A stretch of DNA of 64,000 bases from Pseudocoprococcus catus (GCF_902381825.1 NZ_LR698973.1:2390291-2454290), one strand, 5' to 3'; counted from the first letter of the stretch, positions 1-9,113 are shown. Numbers and translations are program-made. Notes: generated by a model not told the origin, from the letters alone.

Positions 1-1250
1 AGCATAATATGGTCTTTCTGTACACCCATAGTCTCAGCCAGTTTCGCACCGGCTTTCAGATGCTTATATTCACCATGAACCGGAATTGCATACTTCGGCT
101 TTGTCAAAGCATAGATCAGCTTGATCTCTTCCTGGCAAGCATGACCGGAAACATGTGTATCCTGGAAAATAACCTCTGCACCCTTGCGGTAAAGTTCATT
201 GATAACATTCGTAACCGCCTTCTCATTGCCCGGAATCGGGTTGGAACTGAATACAATGGTATCCCCCGGTTTAATGGAAACTTTGCGATGTGTATTTGCT
301 GCCATTCTTGACAAAGCAGCCATCGTCTCACCCTGACTTCCTGTTGTGATCAGGACAAGCTTATCATCTGGATAGTTGCGCATTGTGTCAATATCAATCA
401 ATGTATTGTCCGGAATCTTGATATAGCCAAGTTCTGATGCAATTGTAATGATATTCACCATACTGCGGCCCTCAACGATAACCTTACGACCATGTTCATA
501 GGCTGCATTGATAATCTGCTGTACACGGTCCACATTGGATGCGAAAGTTGCAATAATGATACGGCTCTTTTTGTGGTCGTCGAAAATGCGACTGATCGTC
601 TTGCCCACAGTTCTCTCAGACTGGGTAAAACCCGGGCGCTCTGCATTCGTACTTTCACAGAGAAGTGCCAGTACACCTTTCTTTCCAAGTTCTGCGAAAC
701 GAATCAGGTCGATCATCTCACCAAATACCGGTGTATAGTCAATCTTAAAATCACCGGTATGCACAATAATACCGGCCGGTGTATAAATAGCCAGTGCCGC
801 AGCATCTGCGATACTGTGATTTGTCTTGATAAATTCGATTCTAAAACAGCCGAGATTAATGGACTGTCCATGTCTGACAACCTTTCTCTTTGTTGTCTTC
901 ATCATATTATGTTCTTTTAACTTGTGTTCGATAATACCCATTGTCAGCTTTGTCGCATAAACAGGTGCATTCACACTCTGAAGAACATAAGGCAATGCGC
1001 CGATATGATCTTCATGACCATGAGTAATGACAAAGCCCTTTACCTTTTCTATATTATCTTTCAGATAAGTCACATCCGGGATCACAAGGTCGACACCCAA
1101 CATATCCTCATCCGGAAAGGATAATCCACAGTCAATAACGATAATACTGTCTTCATACTCAATACAGGTAATATTCATACCTATATGTTCAAGTCCCCCT
1201 AAAGGGATAATTTTGATTTTTTCATTTGATACGCCTTTATTTGCTTTCAA
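1..1250 (-). CDS. rnj: Ribonuclease J, N-terminal part (runs off the window)
   Basis: Metallo-beta-lactamase-fold RNase of the J1/J2 family, a 5'-3' exonuclease and endonuclease in mRNA turnover and rRNA maturation. About 416 codons are present; the C-terminal part lies outside. The zinc motif HGHEDH is at about residues 77-82 and VHTGD at about 163-167, with further family segments (CESTNAERPG, ITTGSQGE, PVHGEY) in one uninterrupted frame. The start is TTG at 1250-1248, chosen because GGAGG lies nine bases upstream and the reading LKANKGVSNEKIKIIPLGG matches the family N-terminus. It is last in the minus-strand block after the Fur-family gene, a common Clostridia arrangement. J1 versus J2 cannot be told from one copy. 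Confidence 0.93.
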   Translation of the reverse strand, partial: MKANKGVSNEKIKIIPLGGLEHIGMNITCIEYEDSIIVIDCGLSFPDEDMLGVDLVIPDVTYLKDNIEKVKGFVITHGHEDHIGALPYVLQSVNAPVYATKLTMGIIEHKLKEHNMMKTTKRKVVRHGQSINLGCFRIEFIKTNHSIADAAALAIYTPAGIIVHTGDFKIDYTPVFGEMIDLIRFAELGKKGVLALLCESTNAERPGFTQSERTVGKTISRIFDDHKKSRIIIATFASNVDRVQQIINAAYEHGRKVIVEGRSMVNIITIASELGYIKIPDNTLIDIDTMRNYPDDKLVLITTGSQGETMAALSRMAANTHRKVSIKPGDTIVFSSNPIPGNEKAVTNVINELYRKGAEVIFQDTHVSGHACQEEIKLIYALTKPKYAIPVHGEYKHLKAGAKLAETMGVQKDHIM

Positions 1251-1313
1251 AAAACTGCACCTCCGTTAAATCACAGGATTCATACAATATTTCAAAAGAA
1301 ACAAGACTTGCAT

Positions 1314-1781
1314 CTATTCTGATTTTGCTCCGTCCTTCTTGCGGCATTCCGCACAGTGCCCATAAAGCTTCACTTCATGATTACTGACAACAAATCCCGT
1401 CGTCTGCTCAATCTTCTGTTCGAGATTATCAAGCAGATCTTCCTGAAATGCAAAAACTTTTCCACAGCTGACACAGATCATATGGTGATGATGATGGTGA
1501 CTCTTCTGATTCGGTTCACCAATCTCATACCGTACATAACCATCATCCAAATTCAACTTGTCAATGAGGTTCATGTCTGATAGTAGCTGTATATTACGAT
1601 AGACCGTAGCCAGGCCGATATCCGGCCAGTCCTTTTTCACAAGGTCATAGATTTCCTCAGCCGTCAAATGACACTCCGGCTGAGACAGAAGCACTTTTAA
1701 TATAGCCATTCGCTGTGAGGTTGTTTTAAGTCCTCTTTCCTTCAGCAGCTTCCTGAACTCGCTCAATTGATCTTCTATCAT
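1314..1781 (-). CDS. Fur-family metalloregulator (Fur/PerR/Zur type)
   Basis: Metal-dependent repressor of about 155 residues. A winged-helix DNA-binding half (GLKTTSQRMAILKVL, then GLATVYRNI) precedes the dimer and metal half. A run of six histidines at about 95-100 and two CxxC pairs (CVSC about 103-106, CAEC about 143-146) form the regulatory and structural zinc sites typical of the family. The ATG at 1781 is preferred; a TTG at 1841, touching the stop of the preceding gene, would add 20 residues (rich in Lys and Gln) with no ribosome binding site. Which metal or peroxide it senses cannot be read from sequence. Confidence 0.88.
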   Translation of the reverse strand: MIEDQLSEFRKLLKERGLKTTSQRMAILKVLLSQPECHLTAEEIYDLVKKDWPDIGLATVYRNIQLLSDMNLIDKLNLDDGYVRYEIGEPNQKSHHHHHHMICVSCGKVFAFQEDLLDNLEQKIEQTTGFVVSNHEVKLYGHCAECRKKDGAKSE

Positions 1782-1841
1782 GCTTCTTCTGCCTTTCTTT
1801 TTCTCTGCAATGTCTTGTAGCGATTGAAATTTCTGTATCAA

Positions 1842-2105
1842 TCATTCATATTTCAAATCAATATCGTCCAGCATCTGTTCGAACACTTTGGAAATAACTT
1901 CCAGTTCTGTGCTGTCTTCAACAAACTCATAATAGGCCTCTTCGGTCTCAGCCCCCGTCTCCTTCAGAATATAAGCATCCGCTTCATCTTCTTCAGAATC
2001 TGTGACCAGCAGATAATTCACATTGTTGATCATTGTCTGTTCGATAACCATTAATTCGATTTCTTCATCATCGTCTGTTGTTAATGTAATTGTTTTTGTT
2101 GCCAT
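1842..2105 (-). CDS. DUF1292 family protein (YrzB-like)
   Basis: Small acidic protein of 87 residues beginning MATKTITLTTDDDEEIELMV, a recognisable DUF1292 start. The function of the family is unknown. The start at 2105 is set by the GGGGAG Shine-Dalgarno nine bases upstream; a longer open frame reaching 2279 overlaps ruvX and is not credible. It lies between ruvX and the fur-type gene, as in many Clostridia, where the four-gene block is conserved. Its stop abuts the alternative TTG start of the regulator, so the genes are probably co-transcribed and translationally close. Confidence 0.85.
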   Translation of the reverse strand: MATKTITLTTDDDEEIELMVIEQTMINNVNYLLVTDSEEDEADAYILKETGAETEEAYYEFVEDSTELEVISKVFEQMLDDIDLKYE

Positions 2106-2151
2106 GTTTCTACTCTCCCCATATTGCATACATGCATAAATCCAACTATAA

Positions 2152-2622
2152 CTATATATCTTCCGAATCTTCTGATTCTGCCTGATTCTCCGAAAAGCTC
2201 TGATAATCCAGATACCCCTGCAGAATAAAGGCTGCCGCCATCTTGTCAATATAAGTCTTTCTGTCTTCGCGTCGAACATTACCCTCCATCAATACTCTTT
2301 CTGATGCAACGGTACTCATCCGCTCATCCCAGAGAATCACTTCAAGTCCTGTTCTACGCTCCAGTGCCTCTTTGAAAGCCAGCGTTTTCTCGACACGCTC
2401 ACCCTCTGTGTCGTTCATATTCTTCGGATAACCAAGTACAATCTGTTCTGCTTCATATTCCCGGATCAAAGCCTCAATACGCGCATACGTCTTTCGGAGT
2501 TTATTCTCGTCCTTACGAGTAATCGTCTCCAGACCCTGAGCTGTAAAACCAAGAGGGTCACTGACCGCCACGCCAACAGTCTTCGAACCGTAATCTAATC
2601 CAATAATTCTCTTCTTCATCAT
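2152..2622 (-). CDS. ruvX: Putative pre-16S rRNA nuclease / Holliday junction resolvase-like YqgF
   Basis: RNase H-fold protein of 156 residues. The N-terminal [16 protein letters not shown] carries the first catalytic Asp, [13 protein letters not shown] is the family central motif, and [14 protein letters not shown] the second acidic motif. YqgF proteins process the 5' end of 16S rRNA in E. coli; a Holliday junction role was proposed earlier. The two consecutive ATGs (2622, 2619) are both possible, and no strong ribosome binding site separates them. It starts three bases after the ireB stop, implying translational coupling. Confidence 0.9.
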   Translation of the reverse strand: MMKKRIIGLDYGSKTVGVAVSDPLGFTAQGLETITRKDENKLRKTYARIEALIREYEAEQIVLGYPKNMNDTEGERVEKTLAFKEALERRTGLEVILWDERMSTVASERVLMEGNVRREDRKTYIDKMAAAFILQGYLDYQSFSENQAESEDSEDI

Positions 2623-2625
2623 GGG

Positions 2626-2886
2626 CTACTTCAGATTCACTTCAATGTAATTCTTGAGAAGTTCTTCAAGAAGCTCATCTCTTTCAACCTTCATGATCAG
2701 GTATCTTGCATTCTTGTAACTCGTCACATATGTCGGATCGCCGGACATAATATATCCTACAATCTGATTCACCGGATTATACCCCTTCTCCGTCAGTGCA
2801 ATATAAACTGCTTCAAGAATATCTTTGACCGCAATATCAGTCTCATTATTCACTTTAAAATACTGTGTATTCTTGTTATCTGCCAC
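2626..2886 (-). CDS. ireB: IreB family regulatory phosphoprotein
   Basis: Protein of 86 residues, formerly UPF0297/DUF965. In Enterococcus faecalis IreB is a substrate of the Ser/Thr kinase IreK and modulates intrinsic cephalosporin tolerance. Characteristic segments are VKDILEAVYIALTEKGYNPVNQIVGY and SGDPTYVTSYKNAR, and the N-terminal Thr-containing stretch is where phosphorylation is expected. The start is GTG at 2886-2884 with AAGGGA upstream. It heads the ruvX-DUF1292-fur-rnj block, matching the conserved Clostridia order. Confidence 0.9.
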   Translation of the reverse strand: MADNKNTQYFKVNNETDIAVKDILEAVYIALTEKGYNPVNQIVGYIMSGDPTYVTSYKNARYLIMKVERDELLEELLKNYIEVNLK

Positions 2887-2959
2887 TCAATCACATCCCT
2901 TCTGTCAGATGGCTGATTATCCAAGGTTACTACTATCTTAATATATATATTCCAAGAAT

Positions 2960-4324
2960 TCAATCAATTCTTTTACAAAACACAAATTCTTCATTTAATT
3001 TGCTGTTAATAGTGCCTTTTATCACCATGTTTGGTACTAATCCATCCATTTCAAAAGCACAGCGGATATAATTCTTACTGTGTCCCGTCATGTATTTCGT
3101 ACCGTCAATTTCCGTTTCTTCCTCAATGAGGACAATCTGCTCCTGATCCTTGCAGGCTTCAAGAAAATCATCTTTCATCCTCTTTCCCAGTGCGATCAGT
3201 TTCTCACTTCTCACAGACTGGAGCTGCGGATCAATCTGATTCGGCATATCTGCCGCTTTGGTTCCACGACGCTTTGAATACTTAAAGATATGCATATCCG
3301 AAAAATGAACCGTCTCAAGGAATCTTTCTGTCTGTGCAAATTCTTCTTCCGTTTCTCCCGGAAAACCAACGATCACATCTGTAGTCAAGGCCGGTCTGTC
3401 AAAATACTGTCTAAGAATTCCGCACTTTTCAAGGTAAAGTGCCGTTGTATAATGTCGGTTCATTCTCTTCAGTGTTTCGTCACAGCCGCTCTGCAATGAC
3501 AAATGAAAATGCGGACAAATCTGAGGCACTTTGCAGAGGCGTCTGACAAAATTCTCTGTAATGATCCTTGGCTCCAGTGAACCAAGGCGGATTCTTTCAA
3601 GTCCCTCTATACCGGATAATGCCTCAATCAAATCAATCAATGCGCTGTTCTTAAAAGGTACATAATCTTCCTGCTCATCCGCTGTATGTTCAAAGTCAAG
3701 ACCATAGGAACTGATATGGATACCCGTCAAAACGATTTCCTTGTAGCCGTTTGCCGTCAAATTTCTGACTTCCTGCAGGATATCTTCCATCTTTCTGCTC
3801 CGCACACGCCCTCTGGCATAAGGAATAATGCAGTATGAACAGAACTGATTGCAGCCATCCTGAATCTTGATATAGGCACGGGTATGTTCAGACACCGTTT
3901 CGATATGCATGGTCTCATATTCATGGCTATGGGCAATATCCGCTACATAAGCATCTCTGTCCTCTGTATGTCTGTTGTCCTGAATATACTGTTCAACAAT
4001 CTGTACAACCTGGCTCTTCATGTTGTTGCCAATGACCAGATCAATCAGCGTATCTTCTTCCAGCTGCTCTTTGGCCGCCTGCACATAGCAGCCCACAGCA
4101 ACAATGATACCATCTGGGTTCTTCTTCTTTGCCCGATGCATCATCTGTCTGGACTTACGATCCGCCATATTTGTTACTGTACAGGTATTGATCACGTAAA
4201 CGGATGCCTCCTGTGAAAATTCCTTCACTTCATATCCTTCAGCCTCAAAGCTTCCCCTCATGGCATCTGTTTCATATTGATTTACCTTACATCCCAGCGT
4301 GCAGAATGCCACTGTTTTCTTCAT
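2960..4324 (-). CDS. mtaB: tRNA t6A37 C2-methylthiotransferase MtaB
   Basis: Radical SAM methylthiotransferase of 454 residues that turns t6A37 of ANN-decoding tRNAs into ms2t6A. The UPF0004 domain has its three cluster cysteines at about C12 (CTLGCKVN), C48 (NTCTV) and C79 (VGCY). The radical SAM CxxxCxxC is at about 158-165 (GCNQFCSYC), and the C-terminal TRAM region ends at FVFCKRID. The TLGCKVNQYE start and the NTCTVTNMADRKSRQ segment separate MtaB from MiaB and RimO. It starts at ATG 4324 with GAGGAA upstream. Confidence 0.94.
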   Translation of the reverse strand: MKKTVAFCTLGCKVNQYETDAMRGSFEAEGYEVKEFSQEASVYVINTCTVTNMADRKSRQMMHRAKKKNPDGIIVAVGCYVQAAKEQLEEDTLIDLVIGNNMKSQVVQIVEQYIQDNRHTEDRDAYVADIAHSHEYETMHIETVSEHTRAYIKIQDGCNQFCSYCIIPYARGRVRSRKMEDILQEVRNLTANGYKEIVLTGIHISSYGLDFEHTADEQEDYVPFKNSALIDLIEALSGIEGLERIRLGSLEPRIITENFVRRLCKVPQICPHFHLSLQSGCDETLKRMNRHYTTALYLEKCGILRQYFDRPALTTDVIVGFPGETEEEFAQTERFLETVHFSDMHIFKYSKRRGTKAADMPNQIDPQLQSVRSEKLIALGKRMKDDFLEACKDQEQIVLIEEETEIDGTKYMTGHSKNYIRCAFEMDGLVPNMVIKGTINSKLNEEFVFCKRID

Positions 4325-4375
4325 ATTCTTCCTCCATCTGTTGCATTTTGTTGCAATTTATAAAATACTCGCCTA

Positions 4376-4407
4376 TTGACTTTTGTCCATTCCGAATGTA
4401 GTATAAT
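4376..4407 (+). promoter_or_regulatory. Probable promoter of the HPr-like gene
   Basis: A consensus TATAAT lies at 4402-4407. TTGACT at 4376-4381 is the best -35 match but the spacer is 20 bases, longer than the usual 17, so the -35 assignment is uncertain. The gene has its own GGAGG at 4438-4442 before the ATG at 4449. Confidence 0.5.
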
Positions 4408-4448
4408 ATTGTAATAAAATATTAACCAAAACTAAAGGAGGAACAGCC

Positions 4449-4682
4449 ATGAAAACAGTTCGAGTATGCCTCGATTCCATCGATAAAGTAAAAGGATTTG
4501 TCAATGACATCAGCCGATTCAATACAGATTTTGATCTGATCTCCGGTCGTTATGTCATTGATGCCAAGTCAATTATGGGTATCTTCAGCCTTGACCTTTC
4601 CAAACCAATCGAACTCACAATCCATGAAAGCGATGAAATTGATGAAATTCTCAAGGCTCTTCAGCCATACGTTGTAGACTAG
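4449..4682 (+). CDS. HPr-like protein lacking the catalytic histidine
   Basis: 77-residue HPr-fold protein. The region equivalent to the regulatory Ser46 of HPr is intact (DAKSIMGIFSLDL), but the site of the phosphoryl-accepting His15 reads LDSIDKVKGFV with no histidine. It therefore cannot carry phosphate from PEP to sugar permeases by the normal route. By analogy with Bacillus Crh (which has Gln in place of His15) a regulatory role through HPr kinase and CcpA is possible, but this is inference. It is monocistronic: own promoter, strong ribosome binding site, terminator immediately after. Confidence 0.8.
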   Translation: MKTVRVCLDSIDKVKGFVNDISRFNTDFDLISGRYVIDAKSIMGIFSLDLSKPIELTIHESDEIDEILKALQPYVVD

Positions 4683-4700
4683 GCCATCACATGATTCTTC

Positions 4701-4729
4701 GGGCTGCTGATTATCAGCAGTCCTTTTTT
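4701..4729 (+). terminator. Rho-independent terminator of the HPr-like gene
   Basis: GGGCTGCTGAT pairs with ATCAGCAGTCC (one G-U) around a single-base turn, followed by TTTTTT. It lies 19 bases after the stop codon. Confidence 0.9.
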
Positions 4730-4816
4730 GTCTGATACAAGACCAGATCGGCCGGATTCTTCACAGAAATGCATGTACAGCTCTGAACCAGCCTGCATCA
4801 GGCCTTTCTCGCAATT

Positions 4817-5995
4817 TTATTCGCAGAGAATCGTTTCTCTCGTCTCAATAGCCGTCTTAAGCAGTTCATCAATGACATCCACCAGATGATGTTCTGAACG
4901 TTCGATTGCACGGACATTCGGCTTTGTAACCGGATGCTTTGCCACAAATATTGTACAGCAGTCTTCAAATGGCTGAATGGATGTCTCGAAAGCGCCAATC
5001 TTCTCTGAAATCTCAACAATATCATTCTTATCAAAGCCAATCACCGGACGATAAACCGGAAGTGTACAAACGGCATTGGTTGCACGCAGACTCTGCATTG
5101 TCTGACTGGCCACCTGACCGATACTCTCGCCGGTGATCAATCCCAAAGAGCCTTCTTCCAGGGCAATATGCTCTGCAATTTTCATCATATAACGACGCAT
5201 AATGATCGTCAGCTCATCATGCGGGCATTTGTCATAAATCGCCAGCTGAATATCTGTAAAGTTAATAACATGCAGATTGATTGGTCCGGCATAAGCGGCA
5301 ACAATCTTCGCAAGATCAATAACTTTCTGCTTCGCACGTTCGCTTGTATATGGCGGTGCGTGGAAATAAACTGCATCAATCTTAACACCACGTTTTGCGA
5401 TCATATAACCGGCTACAGGACTATCAATACCGCCTGATAACAATAATGTAGCCTTTCCGTTCGTTCCCACCGGCATGCCGCCCGGTCCCGGAATAGAAAT
5501 CGAGTAAATATAGGTTCGCTCACGCACTTCAATATTCAGTGCCACATCCGGATTGTGGACATCTACTGTCATATCCGGAAATCTGTCCAGCAGATATTCA
5601 CCCATATCCGCTCCGATCTCCATAGATTTCTTCGGATAACTCTTATCGGCTCTTCTTGCAAAAACCTTGAAAGATAAATGCTGATCCGGATAGGTTCTTT
5701 CCATATAATCACCGGTTACCTGGCATAGATTACTCCATTCATTGTTGTCACACAGAACAACCGGACATATGGCCACAATGCCAAATACCCTTGAAAGCGC
5801 TTTGATCACTTCGTCATAATCATATTCTGTCAGCGCTTCCACATACACACGGCCCTGTTCCTTTGTAACTTCAAACTGACCGTCTACTTTACGCAGTGAG
5901 AATTTGATCTGATCCATCAGGGCATATTCAAACAAATAACGATTCTTGCCCTTGATGCCAATCTCACCATACTTAATCAAAAAAGCTTTATACAC
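4817..5995 (-). CDS. thiI: tRNA 4-thiouridine synthase ThiI
   Basis: 392-residue ThiI that adenylates and thiolates U8 of tRNA and can feed sulfur to thiazole synthesis. It has a ferredoxin-like/THUMP N-terminal half and a PP-loop SGGIDSP at about 187-193. It stops before any rhodanese domain, the usual short form of Firmicutes, which takes sulfur straight from a dedicated NifS. The start is GTG at 5995-5993 with GAGGAGG five bases upstream; it overlaps the 3' end of the cysteine desulfurase gene by eight bases. The tight overlap supports a ThiI/NifS pair. Confidence 0.93.
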   Translation of the reverse strand: MYKAFLIKYGEIGIKGKNRYLFEYALMDQIKFSLRKVDGQFEVTKEQGRVYVEALTEYDYDEVIKALSRVFGIVAICPVVLCDNNEWSNLCQVTGDYMERTYPDQHLSFKVFARRADKSYPKKSMEIGADMGEYLLDRFPDMTVDVHNPDVALNIEVRERTYIYSISIPGPGGMPVGTNGKATLLLSGGIDSPVAGYMIAKRGVKIDAVYFHAPPYTSERAKQKVIDLAKIVAAYAGPINLHVINFTDIQLAIYDKCPHDELTIIMRRYMMKIAEHIALEEGSLGLITGESIGQVASQTMQSLRATNAVCTLPVYRPVIGFDKNDIVEISEKIGAFETSIQPFEDCCTIFVAKHPVTKPNVRAIERSEHHLVDVIDELLKTAIETRETILCE

Positions 5996-7208
5996 GTTTG
6001 CCTCCTCTTTTCCTGCCGCCAGGCGTATAACGTCTAAGCATCGGCAGCAGCCTGCTAAGCTGTGCCACGCATTCATCTATTTCTTCCTTTGTTGTATCGA
6101 ATGAAAAACTAAAGCGTACAGTTGCATCCAGGTATCGTTTTTCAACACCGATTGCCTTTAATGTGCCGCTGATGGCCGGATGATTTGATGAACATGCCGA
6201 ACCGCTGGACACATACACATGTGTCTCCTCAAGGGCATGAAGCAGCACTTCTGCCCGGATATCCTGAAAGCTGACACTGACCACATGCGGTGCTGCACAG
6301 GCATCCTGCTGATCTTCTGCCGGCCGGTTCAGACTGCCGCGGCTCTTTCCGCCGTTCACCACCGTTCCTTCCAGTTTCTCTATCTCTTCTATAAAATAAC
6401 TGCGTATACCGTATAGATATTCCAGTTTATTCTCAAAATCTGTATATTCAATTTCTGCAGCTTTCGCCATTCCGGCTACTCCGGGCACATTCTCCGTACC
6501 TGAACGCATGCCTTTCTGATGACCGCCGCCAAGCATCAACGGCTGTACTTTTACTCTGTCACGTACCCACAAAAATCCCGTGCCTTTTGGTCCATGGATC
6601 TTATGGCCGCTGACAGACAGCATATCAATTCCTATCCGTTTCGGATGCAGGACGACTTTGCCGAATCCCTGAATCGCATCCACATGAAACAATGTGTTCG
6701 GATTACATTCCTTGACAATCGCTGCTGCGTCTGCAATCGGCTCAATGGTACCGATCTCATTATTCACGCACATCATAGATACCAGAATTGTATCCGGTCT
6801 GATAGCTTCTCTGAGTGCATCAAGATCCACCAGACCATACGCATTCACAGGCAGCCACGTTACTTCAAAGCCCATCTGTTCCAGAAACATCATCGGCTGA
6901 TACACAGATGCATGTTCTATCCGGGTCGTGATCAGATGCTTGCCTGCTCTCTGATTTGCCAATGCTCCGCCAATGATTGCCAGATTATTGGATTCTGTGC
7001 CGCCCGAAGTAAAAATCAGTTCTTTCTCTTCAACTTTCAAAATACCTGCAAGTATTTCTCTGGCGCGGCGGATATACCGTTCCGCCTCCACGCCCTTCAT
7101 ATGCAATGAAGAAGGATTGCCGTAATCTTCCTCCATGATCTTGTTCATCAGCTGCACAACCTCAGGATAGGCTCTGGTTGTGGCAGCATTATCCATATAA
7201 ACTTCCAT
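5988..7208 (-). CDS. Cysteine desulfurase (NifS/IscS-like, ThiI partner)
   Basis: PLP-dependent enzyme of about 406 residues that takes sulfur from cysteine. The PLP-binding lysine sits in SVSGHKIHGPKG (about K203), and the persulfide-forming cysteine in SSGSACSS (about C339). The N-terminal reading MEVYMDNAATTRAYPEV is family-typical; ATG at 7208 is taken, with AGGAC about 11 bases upstream. A 20-residue segment rich in Arg, Asp and Gln near residues 290-310 is a linker before the Cys loop. Position directly before thiI suggests its role is thiolation of tRNA rather than bulk Fe-S assembly. Confidence 0.92.
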   Translation of the reverse strand: MEVYMDNAATTRAYPEVVQLMNKIMEEDYGNPSSLHMKGVEAERYIRRAREILAGILKVEEKELIFTSGGTESNNLAIIGGALANQRAGKHLITTRIEHASVYQPMMFLEQMGFEVTWLPVNAYGLVDLDALREAIRPDTILVSMMCVNNEIGTIEPIADAAAIVKECNPNTLFHVDAIQGFGKVVLHPKRIGIDMLSVSGHKIHGPKGTGFLWVRDRVKVQPLMLGGGHQKGMRSGTENVPGVAGMAKAAEIEYTDFENKLEYLYGIRSYFIEEIEKLEGTVVNGGKSRGSLNRPAEDQQDACAAPHVVSVSFQDIRAEVLLHALEETHVYVSSGSACSSNHPAISGTLKAIGVEKRYLDATVRFSFSFDTTKEEIDECVAQLSRLLPMLRRYTPGGRKRGGKRV

Positions 7209-7215
7209 ATAAAAT

Positions 7216-7956
7216 TTAGTCCTCTTCCAGTTCAAACATCAAAATGGAGAGCATTGTCAGTCCGGCCGTTTCTGTCCGCAGAATTCTGTGTCCAAGGGTA
7301 ATCGGTATAGCACCGGCCGCTCTGGCCGCCTCAATCTCACTCTCTTCAAATCCGCCTTCAGGTCCAATGAATATTCCGATTGAATGTTTGCCATGGAGGG
7401 CACGTACCTGATCACGGGCATGCTGCATACCCTCTGCTTTCTCGTAAGGAATCAATGCTGCATCCAATCCATTGCACATCCGAAGTGCTTTCTCAAAACT
7501 GATACATGTCGCAATCTGCGGGATCAATGCTCTTCCGGCCTGCTTCGCCGCACTTTCTGCAATGCTCTGCCAGCGAAGACGTTTCTTCTCTTCCTTCTTC
7601 GGATCCAGCTTCACAACAGCCCGCTTCGTTGCAACAGGAACTATTTCATAGACTCCAAGTTCCACTGCCTTCTGAATGATCAGTTCCATCTTGTCAGCCT
7701 TCGGCAGTCCCTGAAACAGATAAATCTTCGTCGGCAGCTCAACGAAAGAATGCCAACTGTCAACAATATCAAGACGTACTTCTTCCTTAGTCAGTTCTGC
7801 AATCCTGCAAAAGTAATCCATGCCCTGCCCGTCACTGACCGTTACTTCTTCACCCGGTGTCATTCTGAGTACGTTCCTGATATGATTGACATCTGTGCCT
7901 GTAATCACAATATCTTTATCACTAATCTGCTCTGCTCCAACAAAAAATCTCGGCAT
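7216..7956 (-). CDS. rsmE: 16S rRNA (uracil1498-N3)-methyltransferase
   Basis: SPOUT-family methyltransferase of 246 residues that methylates U1498 of 16S rRNA. The PUA-like N-terminus (MPRFFVGAEQ) is followed by the knot region with the SAM-binding GPEGGFEESE and LGHRILRTETA near the C-terminus. It lies seven bases before the cysteine desulfurase start and has its own probable promoter upstream. Confidence 0.94.
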   Translation of the reverse strand: MPRFFVGAEQISDKDIVITGTDVNHIRNVLRMTPGEEVTVSDGQGMDYFCRIAELTKEEVRLDIVDSWHSFVELPTKIYLFQGLPKADKMELIIQKAVELGVYEIVPVATKRAVVKLDPKKEEKKRLRWQSIAESAAKQAGRALIPQIATCISFEKALRMCNGLDAALIPYEKAEGMQHARDQVRALHGKHSIGIFIGPEGGFEESEIEAARAAGAIPITLGHRILRTETAGLTMLSILMFELEED

Positions 7957-8010
7957 TCCTGCACTCCCTCCATCTTAAACTGTTCACGTAACCTTTATGG
8001 CGCTTTTGCC

Positions 8011-8040
8011 ATTATAGCATGAAATGAACAACTTATTCAA
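8011..8040 (-). promoter_or_regulatory. Probable sigma-A promoter before rsmE
   Basis: Reading the minus strand, TTGAAT (8040-8035) and TATAAT (8016-8011) are separated by 18 bases. It would drive rsmE, the cysteine desulfurase gene and thiI independently of prmA. Confidence 0.6.
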
Positions 8041-8052
8041 GCCTGTTCGATT

Positions 8053-9009
8053 TTATTTTCTGGCTGTAAAGGCAACCCAGTCACCGGAATGTGTCACTTC
8101 AAGAATCTCAAAGCCATTGGCAAGCAGCGTTTCTCTTACATCATCCTCTTTTGTATTGATGATGCCGGATGAAACAAATAATGCCCCCGGCTTCATATTA
8201 TCTTTGATCACACCTGAAAGCGGAATAATAACATCTGCAAGAATATTCGCCAACACAAGATCATATTTCTCATCACCACAGGCATGTCTGAAATCCACAT
8301 CTGTAATGATATCACCGGCTTTTACATCGTATTGATTCATATTAATATGATTGACTCTGGCATTTTCAATGGCTGCTGAAACCGCATTCGGATCCACATC
8401 TGTTGCCATGGCTTCACCGGCACCAAGCATCAGTCCAATGATGGATAAAATACCGCTGCCGCATCCCACATCAAAAAGCTTCTGACCCTCTTTCAGATAT
8501 TTCTTCATCTGTGTGATGCAAAGCCGGGTTGTATGATGCATGCCTGTACCAAAGGCTGTACCCGGATCCAACTCTACAACAAGCGTATCCTCCGTTGTGT
8601 CTTCCGGCAACTTCTCCCATGTCGGTTTGATAATGATCTTGTCATCGACTTTGAATGGTTTCCAGAATTTCTTCCAGTTATTCATCCAATCCACATCTGC
8701 TGTTTCAGATTTCTCAATGGTTGCATCACCGATATCAACAAAATCCGCCAATTCCTTAACCGCTTCCGTTACTTCCTGAAGTGTTTCTGCATGGTCTTTT
8801 TCCGGTTCTATATAAAATGATACATAGGCAACACCATCATCCTCTCCCAGATCAGGCAGAATGTCGATGAACATCTTTTTCTTATCCTCATCAGAAAGCG
8901 GAATCTTGTCTTCTATCTCAATTCCTTCAATTCCCATTTCGCCCAATGTATAGCTGATCAGATCCACTGCTTCCGTTGTGGTCTTCATACGATATTTATT
9001 CCATTTCAT
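8053..9009 (-). CDS. prmA: Ribosomal protein L11 methyltransferase
   Basis: 318-residue SAM-dependent methyltransferase that methylates ribosomal protein L11. The SAM motif DVGCGSG is at about 180-186, and the PrmA hallmark DPGTAFGTGMHHTT at about 148-161. ATG at 9009 is chosen for AAGGAG upstream and the MKWNKYRMKTT reading; a longer frame to 9051 runs into the dnaJ terminator hairpin. It lies in the usual Lachnospiraceae order dnaJ-prmA-rsmE. Confidence 0.93.
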   Translation of the reverse strand: MKWNKYRMKTTTEAVDLISYTLGEMGIEGIEIEDKIPLSDEDKKKMFIDILPDLGEDDGVAYVSFYIEPEKDHAETLQEVTEAVKELADFVDIGDATIEKSETADVDWMNNWKKFWKPFKVDDKIIIKPTWEKLPEDTTEDTLVVELDPGTAFGTGMHHTTRLCITQMKKYLKEGQKLFDVGCGSGILSIIGLMLGAGEAMATDVDPNAVSAAIENARVNHINMNQYDVKAGDIITDVDFRHACGDEKYDLVLANILADVIIPLSGVIKDNMKPGALFVSSGIINTKEDDVRETLLANGFEILEVTHSGDWVAFTARK

Positions 9010-9049
9010 ATCCGTTATTCTCCTTTTCACAAATTCTATTCTAACGCAC

Positions 9050-9093
9050 AAAAGGGCATTTTGAAATTCTATTTTTCAGAATTTCAAAAGCCC
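9050..9093 (-). terminator. Terminator after dnaJ
   Basis: On the minus strand GGGCTTTTGAAATTCT pairs with AGAATTTCAAAATGCCC (one bulged base) and is followed by TTTTGTG. It ends the hrcA-grpE-dnaK-dnaJ transcript before prmA. Confidence 0.85.
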
Positions 9094-9113
9094 TGTGTTT
9101 ATTTGATTCTTCA

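Noticed and set aside
1482..1500. Six-histidine run in the Fur-family protein as a cloning tag or artefact
   Set aside because: It lies inside the metal-binding domain in the place where Fur-family proteins carry His-rich metal ligands, not at a terminus.
2106..2279. N-terminal extension of the DUF1292 protein into ruvX
   Set aside because: The extension overlaps ruvX out of frame, and the GGGGAG site sets the start at 2105.
6519..7109. Plus-strand open frame opposite the cysteine desulfurase gene
   Set aside because: Shadow of a gene with intact catalytic motifs; composition not protein-like.
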